From: Acidobacteriota bacterium
GTDB taxonomy: Bacteria; Acidobacteriota; Vicinamibacteria; Vicinamibacterales; UBA823
NCBI GenBank assembly: GCA_003509065.1
Contig: DODG01000360.1
Location: forward strand, 1-14,077
DNA: 14,077 nt
Direction of reading: 5' to 3'
A program made the translations under genes and the position numbers. The stretch's first letter is position 1. Each line of letters opens with the position of its first letter. The notes beneath the pieces were generated by a model. It ran no database searches and was not told the origin of the DNA. It worked only from the letters and a program-made list of their open reading frames with translations. This document shows positions 7,040-14,077 of this stretch, one piece after another.

Positions 7040-8929
7040 GTGTCGGTCGATAGTGCTTCTCTAGTTCCTGCTTTGCAAAATATTGCCACACGGCTTCGTA
7101 TTGACTCCATTCGCTCTACGAGTGAGGCTGGTAGCGGTCATCCGACCAGTTGTTGTTCCGCAGCGGACATCGTGGCGACTTTGTTTTTTGGTGAGATGCG
7201 GTTTGATCCGCAGAATCCACAACATTCTGGAAATGATCGATTTGTGATGTCGAAAGGACATGCGGCCCCATTGTTGTACGCCGCATGGGCTGAAGCCGGC
7301 GTCATCTCTCGTAAAGAATTAACGAAGCTTCGTTGTATCGATTCCGACCTTGAGGGGCATCCAACTCCACGGTTACCGTTCGTTGATGTAGCGACAGGTT
7401 CATTAGGACAGGGTATTTGTGCCGCAGTAGGCATTGCTCTGAATGCAAGACGAATTAATTCGGATTACCGGACTTACGCGCTGATTGGGGATGGAGAATC
7501 AGCGGAAGGATCAGTATGGGAAGCCGCACAGGTTGGGGCACATCACAAGCTTGACTCATTATGTGCCGTGACCGATGTGAACGCGTTGGGTCAAAGCCGT
7601 CAGACTCAATGGGGTCACGATGTTGATGAGTATGCGAAACGATGGATTGCTTTTGGCTGGCATGCCATTGTCGTTGACGGGCATGATATCGGCGCGCTTC
7701 TTAATGCATTAAAGGAGGCTCGCCAAACCAAAAATCGTCCCACGATGATTGTGGCTCGTACGCTGAAAGGTAAAGGGGTGTCAATATTTGAGGGTCTTGA
7801 CAACTGGCACGGTAAGGCACTCAAGAAAGGAGACCAGGCTGATCGTGCCGTTGCGGAACTTGAAGCACGGTTGACAGCTGGCTTAGTCACTCCGAAGATT
7901 CCTTCACCATCAGCCTTGCCTGCCGAGATGGTGCAATCTGCGAATGACGCGAACGTCCTAACGCCGCAGTACGACACTGATGCCAAGGTGGCGACCCGAA
8001 AGGCGTACGGGAACGCCCTTGCGACTCTGGGAGCCGTTGATCAGAGAGTCGTTGCGCTCGATGCGGATGTGGGCAACTCGACATTCAGTAACGCTTTCGA
8101 GGAAGCGCACGGCGATCGTTTCTATCAAACTTTCATTGCTGAACAGGCGATGGTTGGTGTCGCTATGGGACTTGCTAGCCGAGGTGCAATTCCGTTTCCA
8201 TCCACGTTCGCATGTTTCTTATCTCGCGCCTATGATTTTATTCGGATGGCGGGTATTAGTAACTTGAATATAAAATTTGCTGGTTCGCACGCCGGTGTGT
8301 CAATTGGCGAAGACGGACCATCACAAATGGCGCTTGAGGATCTTGCGATGATGCGTGCGGTACCTAATTGCACAGTGCTATATCCCTGTGATGCGATGAG
8401 CACCGAGCGACTCGTTATGGTGGCGGCGGCGCATAAGGGCATGGTTTATATCAGAACGACTCGACCTGCAACCCCTCTTATTTATGGCGCCGATGAGAAA
8501 TTCGAGATCGGTGGTTCTAAGGTGATACGAGACGCTCCATTGGCTGTGGCCACGGTCGTTGCCGCTGGAATAACCGTATTTGAAGCCCTGAAGGCCAGCG
8601 ATGAACTTTTGGAGGCTGGGACTCCGATCCGTGTAATTGATGCGTATTCGATTGAACCTGTCGATGTTGCGACTTTAGTCGACTCGGCTCGTCAGACCGG
8701 TAACGCTCTCATTACAGTCGAGGATCACTACGTTAATGGTGGCCTTGGCGATGCTGTTAGTGCAGCTGTGAGCGCACTTGGGATTCAAGTCCACCGCTTG
8801 GCTGTCAAGGATATTCCGAGAAGTGGACAACCTGATGAATTATTTGATCGTTATGGCATTTCTACGACGCATATAGTTGCCACGGTACGACGACTTATCG
8901 ATTCTCCGACAGCGCAACTCACTACCTAA
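7040..8929 (+). CDS. tkt: Transketolase (complete, single-chain)
   Basis: Transketolase moves two-carbon ketol units between sugar phosphates in the pentose phosphate pathway, using thiamine diphosphate and a divalent metal. The 629 residues contain the TPP domain with H34 in GSGHPTS, SKGHAAPLLYA (71-81), ATGSLGQG (118-125), and the metal/diphosphate motif GDGE (150-153) with N181 (GDGx...N). The pyrimidine domain has the catalytic glutamate E368 in FIAEQAMVGVAMG and SIGEDGPSQMALEDLAMMR (421-439), followed by the C-terminal transketolase domain. The length and motifs such as SIGEDGPSQMALEDLAM and IRTTRPATPLIY resemble the shorter animal-type transketolases (about 620 residues) more than E. 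coli TktA (663), and it is one intact chain, unlike the split N/C subunit forms. The start is GTG with a strong upstream GGAGGTGA. It converges on nadE with four bases between the stops. Confidence 0.93.
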   Translation: MSVDSASLVPALQNIATRLRIDSIRSTSEAGSGHPTSCCSAADIVATLFFGEMRFDPQNPQHSGNDRFVMSKGHAAPLLYAAWAEAGVISRKELTKLRCIDSDLEGHPTPRLPFVDVATGSLGQGICAAVGIALNARRINSDYRTYALIGDGESAEGSVWEAAQVGAHHKLDSLCAVTDVNALGQSRQTQWGHDVDEYAKRWIAFGWHAIVVDGHDIGALLNALKEARQTKNRPTMIVARTLKGKGVSIFEGLDNWHGKALKKGDQADRAVAELEARLTAGLVTPKIPSPSALPAEMVQSANDANVLTPQYDTDAKVATRKAYGNALATLGAVDQRVVALDADVGNSTFSNAFEEAHGDRFYQTFIAEQAMVGVAMGLASRGAIPFPSTFACFLSRAYDFIRMAGISNLNIKFAGSHAGVSIGEDGPSQMALEDLAMMRAVPNCTVLYPCDAMSTERLVMVAAAHKGMVYIRTTRPATPLIYGADEKFEIGGSKVIRDAPLAVATVVAAGITVFEALKASDELLEAGTPIRVIDAYSIEPVDVATLVDSARQTGNALITVEDHYVNGGLGDAVSAAVSALGIQVHRLAVKDIPRSGQPDELFDRYGISTTHIVATVRRLIDSPTAQLTT

Positions 8930-8933
8930 AGTT

Positions 8934-9674
8934 TTATTCGTCAAATTCTGGGGGCCGTGGCGGGAGGACCCGTTTGTGTGCACTCGATCTTATCAAATGT
9001 TCGATACGAGACGTCAATTCGACTGGTAACTCTTTCGAGTTCTCACGCAGATACAACTCTAGATCTGGGTAGGAGAAGCCCATTTCGTTTTCATCAGTTT
9101 GGCCGAGCCAAAGTCCAGCACTCGGTGCTTTTTCGATGATTGGAGTTGGGATATCAAGCTGACGGGCCAACGTCCGCACCTGATCCTTGAATAGATTGCC
9201 GAGCGGTAGCATGTCTACACCACCGTCACCGTATTTAGTGAAATATCCAATCTCAAGTTCACTTCGATTGCCGGTACCAGCAACAAGGTAGTTAAAAGTG
9301 TTGGCCACAAAATAAAGTGAAGTCATGCGTAGACGAGGTTTTAGATTCGCTTCGGGCATTCTGCTACCGTCGGTCTCAGATGCAAGGGCTCCCTGGAGTT
9401 GCTTAAGTAGAGAATCATAACTTGTGTCAAGTTCTATGGTGATAGTTGGTAACTTAAAGTGCTGCGCAACGAGGTTGGCGTCAGCTTCGTCTTGAGGATC
9501 GCTGTGACAAGGCAAGAGAACCCCAAGTACATTATTAGGTATGGCGATTTGGCATAGTCGTGCAACGGTTGCAGAATCGATTCCGCCACTTAGTCCCACA
9601 ACAAGTCCATCGGCAGCGGATGCCACTACTTGTTGTTTTATCCAGGCGGCAATCTTGTCAGCATCAGTGCTCAT
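8934..9674 (-). CDS. nadE: Ammonia-dependent NAD+ synthetase
   Basis: This enzyme catalyses the last step of NAD+ synthesis, amidating nicotinic acid adenine dinucleotide at the expense of ATP. The 246 residues hold one N-type ATP-pyrophosphatase domain. The P-loop is SGGIDS (29-34), N110-x-x-x-R is in ANLKPRLRM, GTGNRSE (133-139) and KYGDGGVD (147-154) form the NaAD/ATP site, and APSAGLW (183-189) with GQTDE (191-195) are standard NadE signatures. There is no N-terminal nitrilase/glutaminase domain, so it should take free ammonia rather than glutamine. The ATG at 9674 is preceded by GAGGAAA at good spacing, in the 12-base gap after the membrane protein gene; the two genes are very probably co-transcribed. 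The stop is four bases from that of transketolase. Confidence 0.94.
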   Translation of the reverse strand: MSTDADKIAAWIKQQVVASAADGLVVGLSGGIDSATVARLCQIAIPNNVLGVLLPCHSDPQDEADANLVAQHFKLPTITIELDTSYDSLLKQLQGALASETDGSRMPEANLKPRLRMTSLYFVANTFNYLVAGTGNRSELEIGYFTKYGDGGVDMLPLGNLFKDQVRTLARQLDIPTPIIEKAPSAGLWLGQTDENEMGFSYPDLELYLRENSKELPVELTSRIEHLIRSSAHKRVLPPRPPEFDE

Positions 9675-9686
9675 CGTTTCCTCATC

Positions 9687-10706
9687 TTATTGGCGGGGTG
9701 ATCTCCCGGCGATAGCTTCCGCAGCAGGGGAGTCTGGCGCGATCGGTAACGGCGCCGCTGTGTATCCAGCATGAGCAAGTTCCGCTTGGAACAAAGCCGT
9801 CTGGCTCGCGAGAAAGACGAGTTTAATCCATAGGCGAGCTAGTATGTATGCTTGGCTAATTAAAAACCCCCACCACATTGAGCCCCCTACACCACCAACA
9901 CTGGGTGCGAAGATGGCATAGCTTGCTAATATACCAATGAAAACCAAGGAATTTAGGAAGTACAGACCAATAACACGGCGGACATGTCTTACAACGAAAC
10001 GAAATCCGGCCAGTGTGGCACCGATCATACTGCGACGGTCTTCAACCACGGTTCGAATCTTGGCGTAGTCCAGTACTATGTTGCAGATCACAAGACCTGA
10101 GCCAAATACGACGTACAGTAACGCTCGTAGAAAAAAGGCCGTCCGTTCCTCGCTAAGATCTCGTATCCACCATTCATAAAGATTATCGAATAGCCAATTG
10201 TGCACGACACCCACCATGAATGCATAGATTGCCAAGTTAATGATGGCCAGCCTTAAAAATCTGAAAAAATATATACCTGATGCTGCAAAGAAACCGGCAG
10301 TTCTGATGGGTCTATTGCGAGCATAACGATCCAGCGTGCCTCCAAGAAGGAAAGTCCACACCGCCAGATAGATTGCAGTGATGCCTGCGACGGCAGTCGT
10401 CAGCGATCGATTATCAAGTAGGTCGCTTATATTATCGAGTACGGCGGCAAACCCTATGATTGTTGGAGAGAAAGTGGTGCCAAGACCTTTTGCTTGGGCG
10501 GTAAACTCTTGCCACCAGTTGAAGTTGACGCCGGTTGCAACAGCTTCGGCCGCCAAACTATCTCCCAGATGCGTACGCAGCATGTCACGGAGGATAAGTC
10601 CTTGGGGAAGGGCTAAGATCAGGGTTGTCAGAAAAATCCCGATTAAAATGACTGGCGCCGCTTTTACCCGCTGAATGCCGTCGTGGAACACTTGGGTAAT
10701 CGTCAT
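9687..10706 (-). CDS. Conserved-looking six-helix inner-membrane protein, function unknown
   Basis: I do not recognise a named family. The 339-residue product has about six hydrophobic helices (roughly 18-38, 103-123, 150-170, 190-212, 246-267 and 278-303). Basic stretches face one side (RYARNRPIRT at 127-136, VRHVRRVIG at 239-247), which suggests cytoplasmic loops. An amphipathic region (45-100) with paired tryptophans (W64-W65) lies between helices 1 and 2. The C-terminal tail is Ala/Pro-rich and presumably disordered. The layout recalls membrane proteins that sit next to exported peptidases or glycerophosphodiesterase membrane domains, but no catalytic motif is visible. It lies between the M1 peptidase (43-base gap) and nadE (12-base gap) on the same strand, so co-expression is likely. 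The ATG at 10706 has no clear Shine-Dalgarno. Confidence 0.8.
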   Translation of the reverse strand: MTITQVFHDGIQRVKAAPVILIGIFLTTLILALPQGLILRDMLRTHLGDSLAAEAVATGVNFNWWQEFTAQAKGLGTTFSPTIIGFAAVLDNISDLLDNRSLTTAVAGITAIYLAVWTFLLGGTLDRYARNRPIRTAGFFAASGIYFFRFLRLAIINLAIYAFMVGVVHNWLFDNLYEWWIRDLSEERTAFFLRALLYVVFGSGLVICNIVLDYAKIRTVVEDRRSMIGATLAGFRFVVRHVRRVIGLYFLNSLVFIGILASYAIFAPSVGGVGGSMWWGFLISQAYILARLWIKLVFLASQTALFQAELAHAGYTAAPLPIAPDSPAAEAIAGRSPRQ

Positions 10707-10708
10707 AA

Positions 10709-10759
10709 CTTTGTGTGTTGTTGTTTGTCTCTTCGTGATTATTTCTCACTTACACAAAG
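10709..10759. repeat. Inverted repeat between peptidase stop and membrane-protein start
   Basis: CTTTGTGT (10709-10716) and its exact complement ACACAAAG (10752-10759) bracket the 43-base gap, with an extra G-T pair and a loop of about 33 bases. One arm overlaps the last codons of the peptidase gene and the other lies two bases before the next gene's start. It could fold in the minus-strand mRNA and affect translation of the membrane protein. Such short arms with a long loop can arise by chance. Confidence 0.3.
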
Positions 10760-12849
10760 AACGCATAAGTAAGCATTACATCTTGCAGCCAGGTCATCCA
10801 TTTGAGCATCCATTTGGTAGTGGCGATGTTTGTCATTGGTTTCATGGTTTTACTATTGTTTGTTCGGTTCAGATCTAGAAGTAAAACGGAATCCGGATCG
10901 ACTTCGGCTTGTAAGATTTGTGTGGCACGCTGATAAGTAAACAGTTTCCATCGTGCTACTCCATCCCATGTCTCTCGTACTTCTTCACCGTTCGTAAACG
11001 TTACTAAGATATCGACCGGAAAGATTGCTTCACCATATCGACGTACCACTACATCCGTCTGAAACTGCTCATTATTACTGTGATCAGTGAATATCGGCTC
11101 TCCATCTCCTGAAAAGCCACGACCACCCTGAGGTCGGCTTCCTATCTGTTGGATACCATAATCGAATACATTCGAGCTCCGATGCACCTGATCGAAAAAC
11201 CAGTCGAGATCCGAATTTGCAACCTCATTTGCCGTGGCAAAAAAATCTTGAGGCAGTGGGTGCCTGAATTTAAATCTGGAAAAAAAAGTTGAAAGTATTT
11301 TCTGAACCTTCTCCCAACCGAGATGGCGTTCAAGAGTGTGCAACCACAATGCTGTCTTGTTGTATGAGATTGCGCCGCCGGTGCCTGGCCAGTATTGGAA
11401 GGTCGGCGTCGATTGAGCGTCTGAACGAGCCGCGGTGCGATAGCCACTTAGACGGTTACCATCTGCGTCTCTAGAGCGTGGAATATCATTAAAGACGTAA
11501 GGAAGAAAGCCTCCAAAATAACGCACAGAATGATAATTAGGTAAGTCTTCTGCCTCAATTGCCTTAGCGGTGGAAAATGTATTGAGCCCTTCATCCAGCC
11601 AGGCATATTCAAATTCATTGTTGCCGATTAACCCGTACCAAAATTGATGGCCAGCTTCGTGAATGGTAACGCCTTCCGGTCGAGTTATTTTGCTTGGTGC
11701 AAGCCAAGACGTTCCCGCCGTAAACAAGGTTGGGTATTCCATCCCGCCTGCACCACTCTGCCATGCGGGATCCACTATCGTGAGTTGGGTGTAAGGATAG
11801 GCGCCGAACCACTCGCCGTACCGCGTCAGAGTAATACGCGTGGCCCTGAAATGGCGTTCCGCTTGTGCCTCGTGCTCGGGCTGCAGAAGTAGGCGCATTT
11901 CAACATCAGGTAAACTCTCGTGTTCAAAGTGTTCGATTCGCTCAATTAAATTTGGACTCGTGGTCCACGCAAAGTCATGAACATCTTTTTGTACATATTG
12001 GTGTGTACTTGTTCCATCACTGTTATTTTCCAAGCTTTGCCTGACTCCCGTTGCGCCGACTATCCAACCTTTTGGCACGGTGAGACGAACGTCATACACA
12101 CCATAATCAGCATAGAATTCTGTGCCTACATGAAATTGATGGCAGTTCCAACCAGAAGCTTCTAGAACACCAATTTTTGGAAACCATTGAGCAATGAAAA
12201 AGAAATCTCCCACCACTCCAGTTCGAGAAAATGTTCGTGGAATTTTTGACTTCCATTCAATTTCCACTTGTAGTGTTTCACCAGGCTCAACTTGATCCGG
12301 TAGCAGCACCGACAAAACAGTTTCATCGTCCTTATTATCGTCGTCTGGAGCAATATAACGAGTGTGACTCGTCAGATTAATGGCAACGGTATTCTCTGTT
12401 GCTGGAAGTTCAATCTTTGTTACGGTAATCCATCCCCAGTCTTCTGGTGGTCTAGAAAAAAAAGCTTCACCTCGTGCTACCAAGTACTCTCGCATCCACG
12501 TCGACTTCGTATTTTTCCAGGCGTTGTAGTACAAATGAAACTGTAGTTCGGAGGTGGCTCGTCCAGAGTCATTACGCCACGTTAGTAGTTCTCGGCCTTC
12601 CAGCATGTGGGTATCGGGATCTAGACGGACATCGATGTCATAGTTCGCGTTTCGAGCAGAGTATCGACCAGTCGGTGATGCTAGGAGCAATCTGTTCACT
12701 GGCTCATGCTGTGAGTCCGCAGAGGAGGCCGGTTGGAGTAATTCTGAAATCGAATGCCTAACATTAAGGTCTTCGATATCTAAATCTGCCGCGACGAGAG
12801 TAATCATGCCAAGCAGAATGCCAAATATCATTAAACTGAGACGCTTCAT
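10750..12849 (-). CDS. Exported M1-family zinc metallopeptidase
   Basis: This is probably a periplasmic or membrane-attached aminopeptidase-like enzyme. The first 22 residues form a signal peptide (MKRLSLMIFGILLGMITLVA). An N-terminal beta-domain (about 60-300) precedes the gluzincin catalytic domain. The exopeptidase-type motif is GAGGMEYP (366-373), the zinc site is HEAGH (H397, E398, H401) with the third ligand E420 in WLDEG exactly 18 residues on, and Y496 in ISYNKTALW is the likely transition-state tyrosine. All catalytic residues are present, so activity is expected. At 699 residues it lacks the large C-terminal ERAP/PepN helical domain. The chain ends in a Trp-rich hydrophobic stretch (about 680-699) that may be a membrane-binding tail. 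The ATG at 12849 has a strong AAGGAGA upstream. It heads a cluster with the membrane protein and nadE. Confidence 0.92.
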   Translation of the reverse strand: MKRLSLMIFGILLGMITLVAADLDIEDLNVRHSISELLQPASSADSQHEPVNRLLLASPTGRYSARNANYDIDVRLDPDTHMLEGRELLTWRNDSGRATSELQFHLYYNAWKNTKSTWMREYLVARGEAFFSRPPEDWGWITVTKIELPATENTVAINLTSHTRYIAPDDDNKDDETVLSVLLPDQVEPGETLQVEIEWKSKIPRTFSRTGVVGDFFFIAQWFPKIGVLEASGWNCHQFHVGTEFYADYGVYDVRLTVPKGWIVGATGVRQSLENNSDGTSTHQYVQKDVHDFAWTTSPNLIERIEHFEHESLPDVEMRLLLQPEHEAQAERHFRATRITLTRYGEWFGAYPYTQLTIVDPAWQSGAGGMEYPTLFTAGTSWLAPSKITRPEGVTIHEAGHQFWYGLIGNNEFEYAWLDEGLNTFSTAKAIEAEDLPNYHSVRYFGGFLPYVFNDIPRSRDADGNRLSGYRTAARSDAQSTPTFQYWPGTGGAISYNKTALWLHTLERHLGWEKVQKILSTFFSRFKFRHPLPQDFFATANEVANSDLDWFFDQVHRSSNVFDYGIQQIGSRPQGGRGFSGDGEPIFTDHSNNEQFQTDVVVRRYGEAIFPVDILVTFTNGEEVRETWDGVARWKLFTYQRATQILQAEVDPDSVLLLDLNRTNNSKTMKPMTNIATTKWMLKWMTWLQDVMLTYAFFV

Positions 12850-12953
12850 TGAAAGTCTCCTTCGTGCCCCTTATACGAGTGATCAACCTTGAGGCATGCT
12901 ACACCATTCTCAATGACAGAACTCTGGTAAGGCCAGATTTCAGTCGATCATCG

Positions 12954-12959
12954 TATAAT
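12954..12959 (+). promoter_or_regulatory. TATAAT -10 element upstream of the dehydrogenase gene
   Basis: A perfect TATAAT lies in the 178-base divergent spacer between the peptidase (minus) and the dehydrogenase (plus). Transcription would begin near 12966 and read through the palindrome at 12991-13010. No matching -35 is visible at 16-18 bases, so activator dependence is possible. A weaker alternative, TAATAC (12972-12977), lies downstream. Confidence 0.35.
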
Positions 12960-12990
12960 AGTAATTTTAAATAATACTGTAGCAATATGC

Positions 12991-13010
12991 TTTGTGCGTT
13001 CACGCACAAA
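12991..13010. promoter_or_regulatory. Palindromic operator-like site or leader hairpin
   Basis: TTTGTGCGT (12991-12999) and ACGCACAAA (13002-13010) are exact reverse complements separated by two bases. The site sits downstream of the TATAAT at 12954 and ends three bases before the GGGAGAA ribosome site of the dehydrogenase gene. As DNA it has the form of a dimeric repressor operator in a blocking position. As RNA it would be a hairpin beside the ribosome site, although a two-base loop would force the inner pairs open. No T-run follows on either side, so it is not an intrinsic terminator. Confidence 0.55.
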
Positions 13011-13027
13011 CGTGGGAGAAACGGTTA

Positions 13028-14023
13028 ATGTCGATTCGTGTGATACAGGTGGGTCTCGGGCCGATTGGAAGTGCTGTTATTGGCCAAATGGTCGCGCGAT
13101 CTGGCTTTACGGTGGTAGGAGCTGTTGACATTGATCCATCAAAAATTGGCCACGATGCTGGATTGTTAGCTGGGATTGGGCATCGACTCGGTGTTACGGT
13201 CGACCCCGACATAAGTTCAACCTGTATGCGTGTGAAGGCTGACGCGGTTGTTTTGTGCACGAGTTCGTCGCTAAAGCAGGTAACGCCGCAGATTGAGACG
13301 ATTCTCAGAGTTAAATTGCCGATAGTGTCAACGTCTGAAGAGTTGTCCTATCCGGTCACCGAAAATGTTAGGTATGCACGTCGCATTGATCGGTTGGCGA
13401 AGCGATCTAAAGTGGCAGTCTTGGGCACGGGAGTTAACCCAGGATTCACGATGGATGCTCTACCGATATCTTTGACTGGAGTTTGCGAGCGAGTTGATCG
13501 TATACGAGTTGATCGGATTCAGGATGCGAGCACTCGACGCTTACCCTTTCAGAAGAAGATTGGCTGCGGTCTGACTAGAGCAGAGTTTCGAGCGAAGGTT
13601 TTAGAGGGCGCAGTTCGACATGTTGGGTTAGCGGAATCAATTTCAATGATTGCTGATGCTCTTGGATGGAAAATCGATAGGGTGACCGATACGATAAAAC
13701 CTAAAATTGCCAGTAAACGTATAACCAGTAAGTTCCTTACTGTGCGACCAGGATACGTCTGTGGAATCTTGCAAGATGGAGTAGGTTATCGCGCCGGACG
13801 TGTGGCGATCAAATTGCATATGGAAGCCTATCTCGGTGCTCCAGAATCATACGACTCCGTTAGCATTACTGGCTCGCCTAAAATTGCAATGAAGATAAGT
13901 GGTGGTGTCCACGGTGACATTGCTACTGCGTCGATCGCCGTGAATTCAATTCCAAAAGTCATCGAAGCTTCGCCAGGTCTCCATACAATGCGTGACCTGC
14001 CGAGTCCTTCGTGTTGCCTGTAG
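13028..14023 (+). CDS. Dihydrodipicolinate reductase-like / 2,4-diaminopentanoate dehydrogenase-like oxidoreductase
   Basis: This is an NAD(P)-dependent dehydrogenase of 331 residues. The N-terminal Rossmann fold has GLGPIG (9-14) within IQVGLGPIGSAVIGQM and an acidic D34 after the second strand (VVGAVDID), which suggests NAD(H) can be used. The C-terminal half carries GTGVNPGFTMD (133-143) and QDASTRRLPFQKKIG (165-179), patterns I associate with the Ord group (2,4-diaminopentanoate dehydrogenase of ornithine fermentation), often annotated loosely as dihydrodipicolinate reductase. It is longer than true DapB (about 270) and lacks the DapB signature, so lysine synthesis is unlikely. The actual substrate in this organism is unknown; an amino- or oxo-acid is a reasonable guess. 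The ATG at 13028 has GGGAGAA seven bases upstream; an earlier in-frame TTG at 12992 lies inside the palindrome and is rejected. Confidence 0.82.
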   Translation: MSIRVIQVGLGPIGSAVIGQMVARSGFTVVGAVDIDPSKIGHDAGLLAGIGHRLGVTVDPDISSTCMRVKADAVVLCTSSSLKQVTPQIETILRVKLPIVSTSEELSYPVTENVRYARRIDRLAKRSKVAVLGTGVNPGFTMDALPISLTGVCERVDRIRVDRIQDASTRRLPFQKKIGCGLTRAEFRAKVLEGAVRHVGLAESISMIADALGWKIDRVTDTIKPKIASKRITSKFLTVRPGYVCGILQDGVGYRAGRVAIKLHMEAYLGAPESYDSVSITGSPKIAMKISGGVHGDIATASIAVNSIPKVIEASPGLHTMRDLPSPSCCL

Positions 14024-14054
14024 CGGTGAGATACTTGCTTAAAGGGGAGTCTGC

Positions 14055-14077
14055 ATGAATTTTTGTGGAGTCTTTGC
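14055..14077 (+). CDS. Possible start of the next gene, cut by window edge
   Basis: ATG at 14055 opens a frame (MNFCGVF...) that runs to the window end. It is preceded by AAAGGGGAGT, a good Shine-Dalgarno, and lies 31 bases after the dehydrogenase stop, as expected for the next gene of an operon. Only seven full codons are visible, so no function can be given. Confidence 0.4.

Noticed and set aside
7615..7986. Minus-strand open frame of 123 codons inside transketolase
   Set aside because: Composition is Ser/Arg/Ala-rich as expected of an antisense frame, and transketolase motifs run straight through this region.
8927..8936. Intrinsic terminator between transketolase and nadE
   Set aside because: Only four bases separate the stops and no stem precedes the short T-run.
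10675..10878. Plus-strand open frame across the peptidase/membrane-protein gap
   Set aside because: It covers the 3' end of the peptidase and the start of the membrane protein on the other strand; no ribosome site and no recognisable protein pattern.
12474..12761. Plus-strand open frame opposite the M1 peptidase
   Set aside because: Low-complexity antisense shadow with no domain pattern or ribosome site; the minus-strand frame has full catalytic motifs.
12992..13027. Upstream TTG start for the dehydrogenase (MCVHAQTWEKRL extension)
   Set aside because: The TTG lies in the palindrome, and the extension would encode the ribosome site GGGAGAA; ATG at 13028 is correctly spaced and starts right at the Rossmann strand.
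13491..13515. Direct repeat GAGTTGATCG at 15-base period, giving RVDRI-RVDRI in the dehydrogenase
   Set aside because: Only two short copies inside a conserved beta-strand region; alternating Arg/Asp/Ile is plausible for the family, so no evidence of a real duplication or frame problem.

Overview
The window looks like a stretch of ordinary chromosome from a Gram-negative bacterium with roughly 50% G+C. A predicted outer-membrane beta-barrel and several exported or membrane proteins support the Gram-negative call. The secreted M1 peptidase next to housekeeping genes would fit Acidobacteriota (Vicinamibacteria-like lineages), but that placement is an impression and not proven. I see no mobile element, CRISPR array, rRNA or tRNA gene, integrase or phage gene.

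Layout. At the left edge (1-78, minus) is the start of infA (translation factor IF-1), cut by the window edge. A 250-290 base spacer follows, then a membrane-anchored TPR protein (plus). This converges on a predicted outer-membrane beta-barrel gene (minus), which is divergent from a PLP-dependent threonine/serine dehydratase (plus). Positions 3049-6886 carry four minus-strand genes with gaps of 13-52 bases, a probable operon. In transcription order they are a DUF4149-type membrane protein, a PlsB-like acyltransferase, a formylglycine-generating-enzyme-like (SUMF1) protein and a CCA tRNA nucleotidyltransferase. Divergent from it is a transketolase (plus, strong Shine-Dalgarno, GTG start). Next comes a second minus-strand cluster read from 12849 to 8934: an exported M1 zinc metallopeptidase, a six-helix membrane protein and ammonia-dependent NAD synthetase. 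Divergent from the peptidase is a dihydrodipicolinate-reductase/2,4-diaminopentanoate-dehydrogenase-like gene (plus), preceded by a near-perfect palindrome. The first codons of a further gene are cut at the right edge.

How the genes relate. Most are core metabolism: translation initiation, tRNA 3'-end maturation, phospholipid acylation, the pentose phosphate pathway, NAD synthesis and amino-acid turnover. The two minus-strand clusters mix envelope functions with tRNA or cofactor functions, and I see no single pathway linking the members. Three convergent gene pairs are separated by only 14, 0 and 4 bases, so the region is tightly packed and leaves no room for terminators between them. I found no convincing new multi-gene system. 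The better leads are the palindrome at 12991-13010, the FGE-like protein lacking the FGE cysteine pair, and a possible leaderless promoter at the head of the 6886-3049 operon.
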